Shown: positions 36,744 through 45,850 of the stretch, piece after piece | How the letters are laid out: each line of letters begins with the position of its first letter | How positions within the stretch are numbered: position 1 is the first letter of the stretch | Source of the DNA: Pseudomonas trivialis | Lineage (GTDB): Bacteria > Pseudomonadota > Gammaproteobacteria > Pseudomonadales > Pseudomonadaceae | Assembly (NCBI RefSeq): GCF_001439805.1 | Contig: NZ_JYLK01000002.1 | Location: forward strand, 372,001-436,000 | Length of the DNA: 64,000 nucleotides | Reading direction: 5' to 3' | Translations under genes and position numbers: made by a program | Notes under the pieces: model-generated | The model's database searches: none | Told to the model about the DNA's origin: nothing | Seen by the model: the letters and a program-made list of their open reading frames with translations, nothing else

Positions 36744-37072
36744 ACGAGCGCCTTACCGTCATTGACTGCTGACAGGTTCAAGTCTTTCAGAACTGTAATA
36801 TCGAACACACTTTCTCGTTAAGTTGCAATTTTTAAACTCGCTGACTCGACCCCCTTCATCTCTGCAGCTTTTGTATAGCTCCTTTGGAACAGAGATGAAT
36901 ATTTACGCCCCGGCCGGGGCGTTTTTTTTGCGTTGAACTTCAGCGGCCAAATGTCACATCGACCTTACATCACTTGACCCTAAAGCCTCTTCACGTTTGA
37001 GACTTCCCCTACAGCTAACTCAGAGCCCTCTGTGAGGCCATATCATTTCCCTATTCTTGAAGGAAAATCCCC
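36744..37072 (+). other. Non-coding interval between the OprD porin and czcR
   Basis: 329 bp with no credible gene. It contains one strong terminator (36905-36929), 161 nt after the porin stop, and AT-rich stretches (36795-36840). The long 3' untranslated stretch could hide a small RNA that uses this terminator, but I see no convincing promoter. The czcR promoter must lie after 36930. Confidence 0.45.
36905..36929 (+). terminator. Intrinsic terminator before czcR
   Basis: ACGCCCCGG/CCGGGGCGT self-complementary stem followed by eight T. Confidence 0.9.
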
Positions 37073-37747
37073 ATGCGCATCCTGGTTGTTGAGGACGAGC
37101 AGAAAACCGCCGACTACCTGCAGCAAGGCCTGACCGAAAGCGGTTACGTCGTCGACTGCGCCGCCAGCGGCATCGATGGTTTGCACCTGGCGCGGCAACA
37201 CAGCTACGAACTGGTGATCCTCGATGTCAATTTGCCCAACACCGATGGCTGGGGCGTGCTTGAGCAATTACGTCGCGACGGCAACCAACGCGTGATGATG
37301 CTGACGGCCCGCGGGCGCCTGGCCGACAAGATCAAAGGCCTGGACATGGGCGCCGACGACTACCTGGTCAAGCCCTTTGAATTTCCCGAATTACTGGCCC
37401 GCGTGCGCACCTTGTTGCGCCGCAGTGAACATATTCCGCTGCCGGAGGTACTGCGCGTCTCGGACCTGGAGCTGGACCCGCGCCGGCATCGGGCCTACCG
37501 CGGCAACCGGCGCATCGACCTGACCACCAAGGAGTTCGCCCTGCTGCATGTGCTGATGCGCCAGAGCGGCGAGGTGATGACACGCACGCAGATCATTTCA
37601 CTGGTGTGGGACATGAACTTCGATTGCGACACCAACGTGGTGGAAGTCTCCATCAGCCGCCTGCGCGCCAAGGTCGATGACCAGAGCGAGGTCAAGCTGA
37701 TTCATACCATTCGCGGCGTGGGTTATGTGCTGGAGGCGCGCCAATGA
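37073..37747 (+). CDS. czcR: Heavy-metal two-component response regulator CzcR
   Basis: OmpR-family regulator, 224 residues: receiver domain with acidic pocket EDE, phosphorylation Asp51 (VILDVNLPN), switch Thr and Lys (LTARG; LVKPF), and a C-terminal winged helix (RIDLTTKEFALLHVLMRQSGEVMTRTQI). Length and sequence fit the CzcR/CopR/IrlR group. It overlaps czcS by 4 nt and faces the convergent czc efflux genes. Zinc/cadmium/cobalt response is inferred from those genes. Confidence 0.9.
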   Translation: MRILVVEDEQKTADYLQQGLTESGYVVDCAASGIDGLHLARQHSYELVILDVNLPNTDGWGVLEQLRRDGNQRVMMLTARGRLADKIKGLDMGADDYLVKPFEFPELLARVRTLLRRSEHIPLPEVLRVSDLELDPRRHRAYRGNRRIDLTTKEFALLHVLMRQSGEVMTRTQIISLVWDMNFDCDTNVVEVSISRLRAKVDDQSEVKLIHTIRGVGYVLEARQ

Positions 37748-39189
37748 AGACCAGCAGCCTGTCGACTCGCCTGGGGCTGATGGTCAGCCTGATGGGCGCA
37801 GGCCTGGTGCTGTTGCTGGCGACACTGGCGTTTCTGGTGCTCAACCACGAGTTGGACAAAATGGCGCGCAAAAGCCTGGAAAACAAGATGGAGTTGATTC
37901 AGCACAGCCTGACCATGAACCTCAATACGCACGAGATTGCGACCCACAACCATCCGCTGCCGGACCTGGTAATGGGCCACGATAATTTCTACCTGACCAT
38001 CGTCGGGCCCTCGCCAACCGCCGAAGTGTTGCTCAGTGTCGGCACCAAGGTTCAGGAACCGCTGATGACTGACTTTACGGCCAGTGAAACCCTCGGCTAC
38101 CTGACGTGGGCTGACGGGCGCGGTAACCAGCAGCTTGGCGCCTCGCGCCTGATGCGCCTGCGCAGTGGTGAAAACGTGCGGGTGCTGCTGACGCGGGACC
38201 GTACCGATGATCAGGCGTTGCTCAGTGCCTACCTGCGCTCCACCCTGTTCGTCCTCCCCGTGCTGTTGGTGCTGATCGGCCTGGGCGCCTGGTGGCTGGT
38301 GCAACGCGGGTTGGCCCCCTTGAAACAGTTCAGCCATGTCGCCGCCAAAGTCACCACTCAGGACCTCACGCATCGCCTGGCCGTGGACAACCTGCCAAAG
38401 GAGTTGGCAGAACTGGCGCAGGCGTTCAACGTGATGCTCGACCGGCTGGACGCGGGGGTGCAGCAGCTGTCGCAGTTTTCCGACGACCTCGCCCACGAGT
38501 TGCGCGCGCCCCTCACCAACCTGATGGGCAGGGCCCAGGTGACACTCGCGCGCGCACGACCGCCAGAGGCCTACAAAGCGGTGCTCGAGTCCAATACCGA
38601 AGAACTGGAGCGCCTGGCGCGCATCGTCTGTGACATGCTGTTTCTGGCTCAGGTAGGCCACCCGTCAGCCCGCGCGTCTTTCACCACGGTATCGCTGGCA
38701 CAGGAAGCTGAACGGGTGATGGACCTGTTCGCCCTGAGCGCCGAAGAAAAACACCTGAGCCTCACTCTGAGCGGAAATGCCCAGGTACAGGGTGACCGCC
38801 TGATGATTCAACGTGCACTCTCGAACCTGCTGTCCAACGCCATCCGCCATAGCCCGGAAGGCGGGCACATTCCTCTGCGCGTCGAAGCCTGTGCCAATAC
38901 CGTATCCGTGTCGGTAAGCAACGCCGGGCCAGGGATAGACGCCCATCACCTGCCGCACGTGTTCGAGCGTTTCTACCGGGCCGACAGCAGCCGGGCGCGG
39001 GCCGAGGGCGGCACTGGCCTGGGCCTGGCCATCGTGCAATCGATCATGACCCTGCACCAGGGGCTGGCCGACGTACACAGCCAGCCAGGTGGTTTTACGC
39101 TGTTTCGACTGGTGTTTCCTCGTCCTTGCGATGCGCCCATTGATATAACGCCGGCAACACCAGCAAAGTCAGCAATGTCGAAGAAATGA
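37744..39189 (+). CDS. czcS: Heavy-metal sensor histidine kinase CzcS
   Basis: A 481-residue membrane kinase with TM1 (about 10-33), a periplasmic sensor domain with several His (NTHEIATHNHPLPD), TM2 (about 165-188), HAMP, the DHp helix with phospho-acceptor His251 (DDLAHELRAPLTNL) and an ATPase domain with N box (NLLSNAIRHSPEGG) and G boxes (VSNAGPGI; GGTGLGLAIVQSIM). The stop lies 95 nt inside the convergent czcA. The final ~30 residues (beyond FRLVFPR) read through antisense of czcA and look non-conserved. Confidence 0.92.
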   Translation: MKTSSLSTRLGLMVSLMGAGLVLLLATLAFLVLNHELDKMARKSLENKMELIQHSLTMNLNTHEIATHNHPLPDLVMGHDNFYLTIVGPSPTAEVLLSVGTKVQEPLMTDFTASETLGYLTWADGRGNQQLGASRLMRLRSGENVRVLLTRDRTDDQALLSAYLRSTLFVLPVLLVLIGLGAWWLVQRGLAPLKQFSHVAAKVTTQDLTHRLAVDNLPKELAELAQAFNVMLDRLDAGVQQLSQFSDDLAHELRAPLTNLMGRAQVTLARARPPEAYKAVLESNTEELERLARIVCDMLFLAQVGHPSARASFTTVSLAQEAERVMDLFALSAEEKHLSLTLSGNAQVQGDRLMIQRALSNLLSNAIRHSPEGGHIPLRVEACANTVSVSVSNAGPGIDAHHLPHVFERFYRADSSRARAEGGTGLGLAIVQSIMTLHQGLADVHSQPGGFTLFRLVFPRPCDAPIDITPATPAKSAMSKK

Positions 39190-42100
39190 TCCCGCCGATG
39201 ACCACCGTGGCCAACGGCCGCTGCACCTCGGCACCGGTGCCGGTGGCCAGGGCCATGGGAATGAACCCAAGAGACGCCACCAGCGCAGTCATCAACACCG
39301 GCCGCAGTCGAGTCAGGGCGCCTTCGTTGATCGCCAGCGACAGCGAATGCCCTTCCTCGCGCAGGTTGCGGATGAAGGCGATCATCACCAGCCCGTTGAG
39401 CACCGCCACCCCGGACAACGCGATAAAGCCCACACCGGCCGAGATCGACAACGGGATATCGCGCAGCCACAAGGCCATGATTCCGCCGGTCAGCGCGAAC
39501 GGAATACCGGTGAACACCAGCAAGCCGTCCTTGATATTGTTGAACATCATAAACAACAGACCGAACACCAGCAGCAAGGCCACCGGCACCACGATGCGCA
39601 GGCGCTCGGACGCTTCCCTCAGCTGTTCGAACTGGCCACCCCAGGTGGTCCAGTAGCCCGCCGGCACTTTTACCCCGCCACTGATCGCGGCCTCGGCTTC
39701 TTCCACGAACGAGCCGATATCGCGCCCGCGCACATTGGCGCTGACGATCACCAGGCGCTTGCCATTCTCGCGACTGACCTGATTGGGGCCGAGAACCAGG
39801 TCGAGGCTGGCAACCTGCGACAACGCGATGAACCCCAACTGTCCCGACGGACTGCCCGCCAACGCGGGTACCGGAATCAACAGACGTGACAGCCCGTCGA
39901 TATCGGTGCGCAGCGCGTCGGACAAGCGCACGACCATGTCAAATCGGCGGTCACCTTCGTACAGCGTACCGGCCTTGCGCCCACCAACGGCAACCGCAAT
40001 GGTGTCCTGCACATCGCCGGCATTGATACCAAAACGCGCCGCCTTTTCGCGGTCGATGTTGATCGTCAGCACGGGCAGGCCGGACGTCTGCTCCACCTTG
40101 ACCTCCGAGGCGCCGTCAATCCTGCGCAAGGTCTCGGCGATCTCGCTGGCGGTGCTGTTGAGCACCGCCATGTCATCGCCAAATACCTTCACCGCCACAT
40201 CGCTGCGCACCCCTGAGATCAGCTCGTTGAAGCGCAGTTGGATGGGTTGCGACAATTCATACGCGCTGCCCGGCACTATCGCACTGGCGCGCTGGATATC
40301 GGCAATCAGATCTTCGCGGGATTTGTTCGGGTCGGGCCACTGCTCCTTCGGTTTGAGCATCAGATAGCTGTCGGAAATGTTTGGCGGCATCGGGTCAGAC
40401 GCAATCTCGGCCGTGCCCGTACGCGCGAACACCCGCTCGATTTCCGGCACCTGGGCCAGCAAGGTCTTTTCCAATTGCTGCTGCATCTGCACCGATTGCG
40501 TGAGGCTGGTGCCGGGCACGCGCAACGCTTGCTGGGCGAAATCGCCTTCGCTGAGGCTGGGAATGAACTCGCTGCCCATGCGGCTGGCCACCAGACCGGT
40601 GCCGACAATGGTCAGCGCCGCCAGTGCGAAGACCAACGGCCGACGCGTCATCACCCCATCCAGCACCGGCGCGTACACCCGACGCGCGCTGCGCATCACC
40701 AGGTTTTCCTCTTCCTTGACCTTGCCGGTGACAAACAGCGCAATCGCTGCCGGCACGAAGGTCACCGACAGGATCATCGCCCCCAACAGGGCGATGACCA
40801 CAGTGAACGCCATCGGGTGAAACATCTTTCCGGCCACGCCGGTAAGGGCAAAGATCGGCAGGTACACCACCATGATGATCAGTTGCCCGTAGATCAGCGC
40901 CCGCCGCGCTTCCTTCGCGGCGGCAAATACCTCGTGCAGGCGCTCGCTGCGGGTCAGCAGGCGGCCATGTCGATGTTGCGCATGGGCCAGCCGGCGGATC
41001 GAGTTCTCGACGATCACCACCGCGCCGTCGACGATAATGCCGAAATCCAGCGCGCCAAGGCTCATGAGGTTGGCGCTCACTTTGTGGGTGAACATGCCGG
41101 TGAAGGTGAACAGCATCGCCAGCGGAATAACCATCGCGGTGATCAGCGCCGCACGGATATTGCCCAGGAACAGGAACAGCACCGCCACCACCAGCAACGC
41201 CCCTTCGAAGAGGTTGCGCTTGACCGTGGCGATGGCTTTTTCGACCAGGTTGGTGCGGTCGTAGACGGTAACCGCCACCACCCCGGCAGGCAGCGAACGG
41301 TTGATCTCCTCGAGTTTCTTCGCCACTGCCTCAGACACGCTGCGGCTGTTCTCGCCGATCAGCATGAACACCGTGCCCAGCACCGCTTCGCGGCCGTTCT
41401 CGGTGGCTGCGCCGGTGCGCAGCTCGCGGCCGATCTCGACCTGCGCCACATTGCGCACCCGAATCGGCGTGCCGTCCGCAGAGGTGATGACGATATTGGC
41501 AATATCGTCGATGGACGCCACCTGCCCCGGCGCGCGGATCAACAACTGCTCGCCACTGCGCTCGATATAGCCGGCGCCGACGTTGGCGTTATTGCGCTCC
41601 AGCGCCGTGACCAGGTCATTCAACGTCAGGTTGTAGGCCGCCAGGCGCTTGGGGTCCGGGGCGATCTGGTATTCCTTGGCGAACCCGCCAATCGTATTGA
41701 TCTCCGCCACGCCCGGCACGTTGCGCAGTTGGGGCTTGATGATCCAGTCCTGAATCACACGCAGGTCCGTCGGCGTGTAAGGCGTGTCGTCCTCCTTGCG
41801 GGCGCCCTCCTCGGCCTCCACGGTCCACAGGAAAATCTCCCCGAGCCCGGTGGAAATCGGTCCCATGGCGCTCTCGATGCCCTCGGGCAATTGCTCGCGG
41901 GCCACTTGCAGACGCTCGTTGACCAGTTGCCGGGCAAAGAACAGATCAGTGCCGTCCTTGAAGATCACCGTTACCTGCGACAACCCCGAACGCGACAGCG
42001 AACGCGTCTGCTGCAGGCCCGGCAAACCGGCCATGGCGGTTTCGATGGGAAAGGTGATGCGCTGCTCGGTTTCCAGCGGCGAAAACCCCGCCGCCGCCGA

Positions 42101-42250
42101 GTTGATCTGCACCTGCACATTGGTGATATCAGGCACGGCGTCGATGGGTAATTTCTGATAGCTGGCAATGCCGACACTGGCCATCAACAGCACCGCCAGC
42201 AGCACAATGATGCGCTGCTCGATGGCGAATTGAATAAGTCGCTCAAACAT
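39095..42250 (-). CDS. czcA: Heavy-metal efflux RND transporter CzcA
   Basis: Inner-membrane proton-driven pump of the HME-RND family. The 1051-residue product starts MFERLIQFAIEQRIIVLLAVLLMASVGIASYQKLPIDAVPDITNVQVQ (in outline) and has twelve transmembrane segments. The proton-relay motif in TM4 is LGALDFGIIVDGAVVIVENSIRR, typical of zinc/cobalt/cadmium (not copper/silver) pumps. It is the last gene of czcD-czcC-czcB-czcA. Its 3' end overlaps czcS. Confidence 0.95.
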   Translation of the reverse strand: MFERLIQFAIEQRIIVLLAVLLMASVGIASYQKLPIDAVPDITNVQVQINSAAAGFSPLETEQRITFPIETAMAGLPGLQQTRSLSRSGLSQVTVIFKDGTDLFFARQLVNERLQVAREQLPEGIESAMGPISTGLGEIFLWTVEAEEGARKEDDTPYTPTDLRVIQDWIIKPQLRNVPGVAEINTIGGFAKEYQIAPDPKRLAAYNLTLNDLVTALERNNANVGAGYIERSGEQLLIRAPGQVASIDDIANIVITSADGTPIRVRNVAQVEIGRELRTGAATENGREAVLGTVFMLIGENSRSVSEAVAKKLEEINRSLPAGVVAVTVYDRTNLVEKAIATVKRNLFEGALLVVAVLFLFLGNIRAALITAMVIPLAMLFTFTGMFTHKVSANLMSLGALDFGIIVDGAVVIVENSIRRLAHAQHRHGRLLTRSERLHEVFAAAKEARRALIYGQLIIMVVYLPIFALTGVAGKMFHPMAFTVVIALLGAMILSVTFVPAAIALFVTGKVKEEENLVMRSARRVYAPVLDGVMTRRPLVFALAALTIVGTGLVASRMGSEFIPSLSEGDFAQQALRVPGTSLTQSVQMQQQLEKTLLAQVPEIERVFARTGTAEIASDPMPPNISDSYLMLKPKEQWPDPNKSREDLIADIQRASAIVPGSAYELSQPIQLRFNELISGVRSDVAVKVFGDDMAVLNSTASEIAETLRRIDGASEVKVEQTSGLPVLTINIDREKAARFGINAGDVQDTIAVAVGGRKAGTLYEGDRRFDMVVRLSDALRTDIDGLSRLLIPVPALAGSPSGQLGFIALSQVASLDLVLGPNQVSRENGKRLVIVSANVRGRDIGSFVEEAEAAISGGVKVPAGYWTTWGGQFEQLREASERLRIVVPVALLLVFGLLFMMFNNIKDGLLVFTGIPFALTGGIMALWLRDIPLSISAGVGFIALSGVAVLNGLVMIAFIRNLREEGHSLSLAINEGALTRLRPVLMTALVASLGFIPMALATGTGAEVQRPLATVVIGGIISSTLLTLLVLPALYQWAHRKDEETPVETA

Positions 42251-42268
42251 GAAAAATCACTCGCGGAA

Positions 42269-42361
42269 TCAATGGCCGTGCTCGGCCGAACTTTTGCCCA
42301 GTTCGGACTTGAGGATAAAGCTGCCGACCGTGGCCACCTGCGCCCCTGCGTCGAGTCCCTA
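42269..42361 (-). other. Untranslated remnant of the czcB C-terminus beyond an amber codon
   Basis: After the TAG at 42359-42361 the same frame continues for 29 codons, GLDAGAQVATVGSFILKSE then a short His-containing tail, to a TGA at 42269-42271. This is the expected conserved CzcB C-terminal strand and tail. A single C-to-T change (CAG to TAG) would explain it. Confidence 0.85.
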
Positions 42362-43381
42362 GCGCACTTCGACGTAGCCGTTTTCACGCATGCCCAGCTC
42401 GACATGACGGGTGATGAAGCCGCTCGGGGTACGCTCGAATACCGAGGGCTTTTCCTCCACCGTCTGGATTGCCTCCTGCGGCACGGTGACCCTGGCCTGC
42501 GCGGTGTCGGTGGCCAACTGCACGCTCACAAACAACCCCGGACGCCAGGCATCGTCGGGGTTGGGCACGCTGACGCGCACGGTGGCGGTTCGCGTCTGTT
42601 CGCCCAGCAGGTTACCCACGTAGGCCACGGTGCCTTGCACCTGAGTGCCCATTTCCGTGGAGCTGACAGTCACCGGCTTGCCGACGCGGATCTTGTTCAA
42701 GTCCTTGGGAAATACCCCGAACGTGACCCACACCTGGGACAGGTCCGACAGGGTGAAAGCGTTGCTGGTCTCGCTGACCACCTCGCCGACACCCAGGTGT
42801 TTTTCCACCACTACGCCGGCGAACGGTGCACGCAGTTCATAGCGATTGCCGCCGGACGAGCGTGCGCTACCGCTGAGGGCGGTCATCTTCTGGCGAGCGT
42901 TGTTGCGCGCGATTTCGGCCTCTTGCAACGTCTGCCGTGCCAGCAAATAGTCCTGCTCGGCAGAGATTTTGTCCTGCCACAGCTGACGTTCGCGCTGGAA
43001 GGTTATGCGCGCAAGTTCGACCCGCTGCTCGCTGGCGGCCAGCTCACTGCGCTGATCGGAAATCTGCTGGCTGGCGATCACCGCCAGCAGTTGGCCCTGC
43101 TTTACGGACTGGCCGAGGTTGACGCTCACCGACTCCACCACCCCTGCCGCGCGCGGAATGATGTGCGAGGTACGGTCTTCGTCAAAGCGCACTTCGCCCG
43201 GTAGCGTCAGCAGCGTGCTGATCGGTCGGGGCTGGGCCTTGGCAAGCTGAATACCGGCGGCCTGGACCTGCTGTTCGGTGAGCTCAAGCTGGCCCTCTTC
43301 TTCATCGCCATCGGCAAAGCCGGTCATCGGCCAGGCCAGCATCAGGGCGATGGCAAGCGCCACACCGTATGGTTTGTTCAT
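42359..43381 (-). CDS. czcB: RND efflux periplasmic adaptor CzcB, truncated by an in-frame amber codon
   Basis: Membrane-fusion protein linking CzcA to CzcC. The 340 residues have a signal (MNKPYGVALAIALMLAWPMTGFA), the barrel-sandwich/lipoyl domain (IIPRAAGVVESVSVNLGQSVKQGQLLAVI), a helical hairpin and the beta-barrel (APFAGVVVEKHLGVGEVVSETSNAFTLSDLSQVWVTFGV in outline). It stops at TAG 42359-42361, 29 codons short of the family end, which is still encoded in frame (full frame 42269-43381, 370 residues). Only the membrane-proximal end is lost, so partial function is possible. Confidence 0.9.
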   Translation of the reverse strand: MNKPYGVALAIALMLAWPMTGFADGDEEEGQLELTEQQVQAAGIQLAKAQPRPISTLLTLPGEVRFDEDRTSHIIPRAAGVVESVSVNLGQSVKQGQLLAVIASQQISDQRSELAASEQRVELARITFQRERQLWQDKISAEQDYLLARQTLQEAEIARNNARQKMTALSGSARSSGGNRYELRAPFAGVVVEKHLGVGEVVSETSNAFTLSDLSQVWVTFGVFPKDLNKIRVGKPVTVSSTEMGTQVQGTVAYVGNLLGEQTRTATVRVSVPNPDDAWRPGLFVSVQLATDTAQARVTVPQEAIQTVEEKPSVFERTPSGFITRHVELGMRENGYVEVR

Positions 43382-43399
43382 GGGTTGCTCCTGAAAAAA

Positions 43400-44620
43400 T
43401 CAAAACTGGACGAGATCGCCGTATATCCGCTCAAGGCGCACCCAGGCGTCGGTCGCCTGGGCGGTGGCCGTGAGGTATTGGGTGCGGGCTGCAATCAGGG
43501 TGCGCTGGGCGTCGAGCACGTCGAGGAAGTTGAACTTGCCCATCTCGAAGCCACGGGTCGCGCTGTCCACGGCGCTTTGCGCGGCGGGGAGGATTTGTTG
43601 GTTGAAGGTCTGCACCTCGGTATTGGCGGTACGCCACAAGGCCAGGGCCTGAAGGGTCTCGGCGCGCAGGCGCAGTTCGACGGCGTTGCGCAGGTCGCGC
43701 GCCTGGTCGGCGCGACGGTTGGCGGCGAGCACGTTGCCCTGGTTGCGGTTGAACAAGGGGAGCGGCATCGAGACGCCAACAAGGTTTGTGCGCTCGCGGG
43801 TGCTGGCGTCGTACTGGCTGCCGATGGACACATCGAGGTCGGGAATACGCTGGGCTTTCTCCAGATTCACGCTGGCTTCGCCCTGGCGGATACGCAGTTC
43901 GGCCAGTCGCAGCTCAGTGGTTTGCTCAACCCGCGCCAGCAGTTGCGCACCGGGCGGCGGGGACGGCGCGGATTGTTTTTGCGCGGCGACAGCGTCGAAG
44001 TCCGGGGCCGCGCTGCCGGTGCTGGCGGCGAGTCGGCGATAGGCATCGGCGACGCCGGCCTGCGCACGGTTCAGCTCCAGGCGAATTTCCGACAACTGCA
44101 CCCGCGCCCGGGTGGCTTGCACGGGGGACGATTTGCCGGCGCTTACCCGAGCATCGGCAATGACCAGCCCACGCTCGGCAAGCGCCAGTGAGCGTTGCGC
44201 CAGAGCCAGACGCTCCTGAGCACGCAGGGAGCCGTAGTAGCTGTCGATCACATCGGCGCGCAGGCTATTGCGCTGCTGCTCCAACGTCAGCGCCGCGGCG
44301 ACCTGGGCCTGGGTCGCCAGGTCAATCCGCGCACGGCGCTTGCCTCCCAACTCAAGGGTCTGGCTGAGTTTGACGGTGGTGGTGCGGGAGTTGCGACGAG
44401 TGTCCTCGGCATCCCAAGAGGCGACCGGGTTGGGGATCAACCCGGCCTGCTGAAGGCCGCCCTGGGCGATCTCGATTTCCCATTGCTCAGCCGCCAGGTC
44501 CGGGTTGTTGGCGAAGGCGGTCCGCAGGGCGGCATCGAGGGTGAGGGTTTGTGCCTGGGCAACGCTTGCGGCCATCCACAACGCCGTCGCCCCCAACAGT
44601 GTTCCAACGGTAATGTGCAT
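43400..44620 (-). CDS. czcC: Outer membrane efflux protein CzcC
   Basis: TolC-family channel of the Czc system. The 406-residue precursor has a signal (MHITVGTLLGATALWMAASVAQAQ) and two OEP repeats with the usual LDAALRTAFANNPDLAAEQWEIEIA and LRAETLQALALWRTANTEVQTFNQQILPAAQSAVDSATRGFEMGKFNFLDVLDAQRTLI (in outline). It lies 18 bp before czcB and 111 bp after czcD on the same strand. Confidence 0.93.
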   Translation of the reverse strand: MHITVGTLLGATALWMAASVAQAQTLTLDAALRTAFANNPDLAAEQWEIEIAQGGLQQAGLIPNPVASWDAEDTRRNSRTTTVKLSQTLELGGKRRARIDLATQAQVAAALTLEQQRNSLRADVIDSYYGSLRAQERLALAQRSLALAERGLVIADARVSAGKSSPVQATRARVQLSEIRLELNRAQAGVADAYRRLAASTGSAAPDFDAVAAQKQSAPSPPPGAQLLARVEQTTELRLAELRIRQGEASVNLEKAQRIPDLDVSIGSQYDASTRERTNLVGVSMPLPLFNRNQGNVLAANRRADQARDLRNAVELRLRAETLQALALWRTANTEVQTFNQQILPAAQSAVDSATRGFEMGKFNFLDVLDAQRTLIAARTQYLTATAQATDAWVRLERIYGDLVQF

Positions 44621-44731
44621 AACGAAAGTTCCACGCCCATGAAGTCGCTGAGGGTTCCCAGCGAGGGCAATGTAGCGATCGCGACTTATCAGGGTGGTGG
44701 AGGCACTATTACAAATCCGACAGGCAAGCGG

Positions 44732-45637
44732 TCAGGCGTGCACGTCGTCATGCTCATCGTGATGGAACCCCGCGCTTTCGACCTGCAAGGTGACGTGGGA
44801 AATACCAAATTGTTCGTGCAGTAATTGCGTCACCAGGCTGAGGACCTGCTGTTCGCTGCCCGATGCCGGTGCGGCCACCAAATGGGCACTCAGCACGTTC
44901 TTGCCACTGGTCAGGGCCCAGATGTGCAGGTCGTGCACGTCCTCGACGCCGTGCACACTGCGGATGCCTTGCTCGACCTGATCGATATCAACTCCGTGCG
45001 GCACGCCCTGCAGCAGCACGTTCATGCTCTCCTTGAGCAACGTCCAGGTACGCGGCAACACCCAGAAACCGATGGCCGCCGCCACCACTGAGTCGACCCA
45101 GCCCCAGCCGGTAAGCATGATCACCAGCGCCGCAATGATCACGCCGACAGACCCGAGCATGTCGCTCCACACTTCCAGGTAGGCGCCCTTGACGTTAAGG
45201 CTTTCGTCGCTGGCCGAGCTGAGCAGGCGCATCGAGATCAGATTGACGATCAGCCCCAGCAGCGCGATCACCAGCATACCGGTGGACTGAATCTCGGCGG
45301 GTGCCTGCAACCGTTGCCAGGCCTCGTAGAGAATGTAAAACGCCACGGCAAACAACAGCAGCGCATTGAACGCCGCCGCGAGAATTTCGAACCGTGCGTA
45401 GCCAAAGGTACGCCGGCGGTCAGCCGGGCGCTTGGCGACCTGAATGGCCACCAGGGCAATCGCCAGGGCCAGAGCGTCGGTCATCATGTGGGCAGCGTCG
45501 GACAGTAGCGCCAGGCTGCCGGTGACAAAAGCGCCGATGACCTCGGCAATCATGAAACTGCTGGTCAGGCACAAGGCAATCCACAACTTGCGTTCGTGGC
45601 CGGCGCGTACCTGGGCGTGATTATGTCCTGCGCTCAT
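44732..45637 (-). CDS. czcD: Cation diffusion facilitator CzcD
   Basis: CDF-family proton/metal antiporter, 301 residues, with a His-rich start (MSAGHNHAQVRAGHE), six transmembrane helices with metal-site motifs HxxxD (LLSDAAHMMTDALALAIAL) and WSDMLGSVGVIIAALV, and a cytoplasmic ferredoxin-like domain (VHGVEDVHDLHIWALTSGKNVLSAHLV) ending in FHHDEHDDVHA. Probably first gene of the czcD-C-B-A transcript. Confidence 0.93.
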   Translation of the reverse strand: MSAGHNHAQVRAGHERKLWIALCLTSSFMIAEVIGAFVTGSLALLSDAAHMMTDALALAIALVAIQVAKRPADRRRTFGYARFEILAAAFNALLLFAVAFYILYEAWQRLQAPAEIQSTGMLVIALLGLIVNLISMRLLSSASDESLNVKGAYLEVWSDMLGSVGVIIAALVIMLTGWGWVDSVVAAAIGFWVLPRTWTLLKESMNVLLQGVPHGVDIDQVEQGIRSVHGVEDVHDLHIWALTSGKNVLSAHLVAAPASGSEQQVLSLVTQLLHEQFGISHVTLQVESAGFHHDEHDDVHA

Positions 45638-45850
45638 TGAATGTCCTCGCGATTTTGGTGCGGCTGATCATAAAGCTATAGGCCAAACCCTCGACATGGG
45701 TTGCACGATTATCATCCTGGCGCGAGCCGGCCGGTATGTTGATCGCACCCAAAAAAGCCCACGAGCGCTCTAGCGGCGCCTTATCAGGTATGCTTTTCGC
45801 AGAAACATAAAGACACACATCAGCCAAGCCGTTCGCCAGGGAGTTTTGTT

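Noticed and set aside
36891..36935. A 13-codon ORF (ATG at 36894) encoded across the terminator stem before czcR, as a leader peptide
   Set aside because: It ends inside the T-run of an ordinary terminator, there is no alternative hairpin, and it follows the porin rather than leading czcR in a coupled way.
40238..42151. A 637-codon plus-strand frame opposite czcA
   Set aside because: Antisense shadow of an unmistakable RND pump; His/Arg/Gln-rich with no family features.
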